DNA of 7,068 nucleotides from Planctomycetaceae bacterium (GTDB lineage Bacteria > Planctomycetota > Planctomycetia > Pirellulales > Pirellulaceae). The stretch spans positions 1 through 7,068 of the forward strand of contig DNPC01000660.1 of assembly GCA_003501565.1 (NCBI GenBank), given 5' to 3'. Each line of letters opens with the position of its first letter. Position 1 is the stretch's first letter. Below the pieces are notes generated by a model, which worked only from the letters and a program-made list of their open reading frames with translations, had not been told where the DNA came from and ran no database searches. This document shows, piece after piece, positions 5,482-7,068 of this stretch. The position numbers and the translations under genes were made by a program.

Positions 5482-6171
5482 ATGTTGGACGCGCGACTCC
5501 AAGCAGTGGCCGATTTCATAACGGCGGATTGCCACGCTGATATCGGCTCAGACCACGCAAATTTGCCCCACGCGCTACTAACGTCTGGTCGCGTCAAGAA
5601 GATAATCGTAGTTGAGAAAACGTCGGGACCAGTTCGGAACTCGCAACGGCGGCTATCAGGGCTTAACGCAGATGTGCGACTGGGCGACGGGTTTTGTCCG
5701 ATAAAGCCTTCGGAAGTCGACTCCGCTTCGCTGTGTGGGATGGGAGGTGACCTGATCGTCCGAATCCTTAGGGAATTTCCTGATAGACTTCCCAAGCGGT
5801 TGGTTCTACAGCCCAACACAAACTGGGGAGGTGTAAGAACATGGGCCTTCAAGAGTGCCTTCCGCGTCATCGGCGAAAGGCTAATCGTGGGGCGCATGCA
5901 CTATCCGGTTATAAATCTTGAGCGTGCAACCAACACCTTCAATACAGAATCGTCCGACCCAGCCTACGAACGAATGCCGCTTGAACCAGCAATTGAGTTT
6001 GGACCACGCATTATGCGAAGCGCTTTAGGCGATCCAGCGTCACCACTGCACTCTTTTCTGCAAACACAGTTGGAACGACTTGAATCGATTCCCGTCCGAG
6101 ATGACAGCAGTCAGCGTTACCTCGATCTCGTCCATTCGGCACTGAATTGGCTCACGAACGCGATTGAGTGA
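5482..6171 (+). CDS. trmK: tRNA (adenine(22)-N1)-methyltransferase, TrmK family
   Basis: A 229-residue class I SAM-dependent methyltransferase of the TrmK (COG2384) family, whose studied members methylate N1 of adenine 22 in the tRNA D-loop region. Family motifs run in order: HADIGSDHANLP (18-29, SAM-binding loop), IIVVEKTSGP (41-50, with E45 expected to contact the SAM ribose), DVRLGDGFCPI (64-74), SLCGMGGDLIVRIL (83-96, the hallmark GMGG), and LVLQPNTNWGGVRTWAF (107-123). The ERLIVGRMHYPVINLER stretch (132-148) matches the strand after it. The C-terminal ~60 residues form the helical region seen in this family, and total length is typical. ATG 5482 is the first start codon downstream of a long open frame and fits the family N-terminus. 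No clear Shine-Dalgarno site is present. The 125-base gap before it (5357-5481) holds only a weak GGTATT/AATACC inverted repeat (5399-5404, 5428-5433). It converges with the sulfatase, with 18 bases between stop codons. Confidence 0.88.
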   Translation: MLDARLQAVADFITADCHADIGSDHANLPHALLTSGRVKKIIVVEKTSGPVRNSQRRLSGLNADVRLGDGFCPIKPSEVDSASLCGMGGDLIVRILREFPDRLPKRLVLQPNTNWGGVRTWAFKSAFRVIGERLIVGRMHYPVINLERATNTFNTESSDPAYERMPLEPAIEFGPRIMRSALGDPASPLHSFLQTQLERLESIPVRDDSSQRYLDLVHSALNWLTNAIE

Positions 6172-6189
6172 CACTAAAGGGCTTCAGTC

Positions 6190-7068
6190 CTACTTTTTGT
6201 TCTTCTGTGGCCGTTTTTGGATTTTCACCGGGACGTCATTCCGCCCACTTTGACCGGGAAACGAGTGCCCCGATTCGACGATATGAGCGAGTTGCGCTGT
6301 CAGTTCCGTGACCTGCTGAGGTTGTGCCGACGCTAGATTCGTTTGCTCAGAAAGATCCTGCTGCAAATCGTAGAGCTGAACAAGTGGTTGACCTGAGCTT
6401 TCCAATCGCGCCCAATTCTGCCAAGTTGGCTTGGGCTGTGTCCAGCCACCAGAACCTGGACAGAGGCAGAGCTTCCAATCACGAGTCCGTATCGCGAAAT
6501 AGCCGCTTGACGAATGATGCACAAACGCCTTCCGCTCACCAACGTCGTCGAACGCATCATCGATCTCTGCGGCGAAACTGAAGCTATCCTCTGCGGCATC
6601 GCTAGGAATACTCTCGCCGAGCAGCTGAGCGACGGTTGCGAAAATATCGTTTAACGAAACCAACCGATCGACTTCGCGAGTTGACTGGATCACTGCGGGC
6701 CAAGATACGATAAATGGCACTCGATGGCCTCCCTCCCAAATGTCCGCCTTCGAGCCACGCAGATTCGCACTAGGGAAGTGTCCTTTGGATATCAACTCCT
6801 GCATGTTAGACGTCGGCGCAGACGTACCATTATCGCTCGAGCAGATGATTAGAGTATTCTCAAGCTGCCCGGTTTCGCGCAGCGCCTCTACAACCTGGCC
6901 GAAACAATCATCAGTTTGCATCACAAAATCGGCATGCGCGTTGAGTCCGCTTTTTCCCTGCCACTCGGGACTGGGTACAACCGGACTATGCGGTGAGCTC
7001 CAGGGCACGTAAAGAAAGAACGGCTGTTCAGATTCGGATTGCCTACGGACGAAATCGCAAGCCTCTCT
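6190..7068 (-). CDS. Sulfatase, C-terminal part, truncated by window edge
   Basis: The C-terminal 292 residues of a type I sulfatase (alkaline-phosphatase superfamily), which hydrolyses sulfate esters, usually in the periplasm. The frame runs to the last base, so the GTG at 7008 is internal: family sequence PFFLYVPWSSPHSP (visible 16-29) spans it. Other landmarks are SDNG (visible 78-81, calcium-binding Asp and Asn), RGSKADIWEGGHRVPFIVSWP (104-124, with the active-site lysine in GSK and the typical EGGxRVP), VDRLVSLNDIFATVAQLLG (133-151), AIRTRDWKL (192-200) and LYDLQQDLSEQTNLA (232-246), the usual end of the sulfatase C-terminal subdomain. The tail is lysine- and arginine-rich (KIQKRPQKNKK). 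The CxPSR-type formylglycine site and any signal peptide lie beyond the window. Substrate cannot be assigned. The stop TAG is the complement of 6190-6192. Confidence 0.93.
   Translation of the reverse strand, partial: REACDFVRRQSESEQPFFLYVPWSSPHSPVVPSPEWQGKSGLNAHADFVMQTDDCFGQVVEALRETGQLENTLIICSSDNGTSAPTSNMQELISKGHFPSANLRGSKADIWEGGHRVPFIVSWPAVIQSTREVDRLVSLNDIFATVAQLLGESIPSDAAEDSFSFAAEIDDAFDDVGERKAFVHHSSSGYFAIRTRDWKLCLCPGSGGWTQPKPTWQNWARLESSGQPLVQLYDLQQDLSEQTNLASAQPQQVTELTAQLAHIVESGHSFPGQSGRNDVPVKIQKRPQKNKK

Noticed and set aside
5475..5897. A 140-codon minus-strand open frame
   Set aside because: It is fully antisense to the TrmK-family gene, whose motifs are intact and in order; the minus-strand product looks like no known protein.
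6740..7012. A 90-codon plus-strand open frame
   Set aside because: It lies antisense to the sulfatase region that encodes the SDNG and GSK motifs, so it is a shadow frame.
1..7068. A sulfur-metabolism gene cluster (cysteine synthase, Fe-S factor, sulfatase)
   Set aside because: The three genes are on different strands, kilobases apart and interrupted by unrelated genes. No shared regulatory motif was seen, so the common theme is most simply coincidence.
1..7068. CRISPR array, transposon ends, tRNA or rRNA genes, phage or defence genes
   Set aside because: I looked for regularly spaced repeats, terminal inverted repeats with a transposase, tRNA T-arm strings in non-coding DNA and conserved rRNA segments. 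None was found; GTTCGA-type strings occur only inside coding genes.

Overview
This window most likely comes from the chromosome of a Planctomycetota member, probably of the Pirellulales (Rhodopirellula-like). The evidence is inferential. It carries a choline/arylsulfatase-superfamily gene and an ECF-type sigma factor with no anti-sigma gene beside it. It also has a Gfo/Idh/MocA-fold protein and a secreted protein whose C-terminal half resembles the secretin-like domain proteins common in planctomycetes. Base composition is moderate in GC, Shine-Dalgarno sites are sparse, and genes are loosely packed with frequent strand changes. Nothing in the window allows a genus to be fixed.

Layout from left to right: (1) positions 1-756, the last ~250 codons of a cysteine synthase (O-acetylserine sulfhydrylase), cut by the left edge. 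(2) 906-1412, a four-helix membrane protein with a DUF1648 signature, with a related short hairpin on each side of it. (3) 1413-1680, a 268-base gene-free leader holding a plausible sigma-70 promoter and two predicted hairpin structures. (4) 1681-2238, an ECF-like sigma factor starting at GTG. (5) 2239-2346, a short gap with a tandem 16-base repeat and a 24-codon open frame that ends in a TGATG overlap with the next gene. (6) 2347-3348, a Gfo/Idh/MocA-fold protein lacking the usual glycine loop and catalytic residues. (7) 3349-3450, a convergent gap rich in inverted repeats. (8) 3451-3897 on the minus strand, a MIP18/DUF59 (SufT-like) iron-sulfur assembly factor. (9) 4070-5356, an exported protein with a secretin-like C-terminal half. 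(10) 5482-6171, a TrmK-type tRNA (adenine-22-N1) methyltransferase. (11) 6190-7068 on the minus strand, the C-terminal part of a sulfatase, cut by the right edge.

No single pathway links these genes. Cysteine synthase (cysteine supply), the MIP18/SufT protein (Fe-S cluster maturation) and the sulfatase (sulfate release) all touch sulfur, but they are on different strands and in separate units, so I do not claim a sulfur cluster. The only likely co-transcribed pair is the sigma factor with the Gfo/Idh/MocA-like protein (108 bases apart, same strand). I see no CRISPR array, transposase, integrase, tRNA or rRNA gene, or phage gene.

I do not see convincing evidence for a new multi-gene system. 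The items most worth following up are the degenerate oxidoreductase behind the sigma factor, the structured sigma-factor leader, the possible small coupled ORF between those two genes, and the stand-alone secretin-like exported protein.
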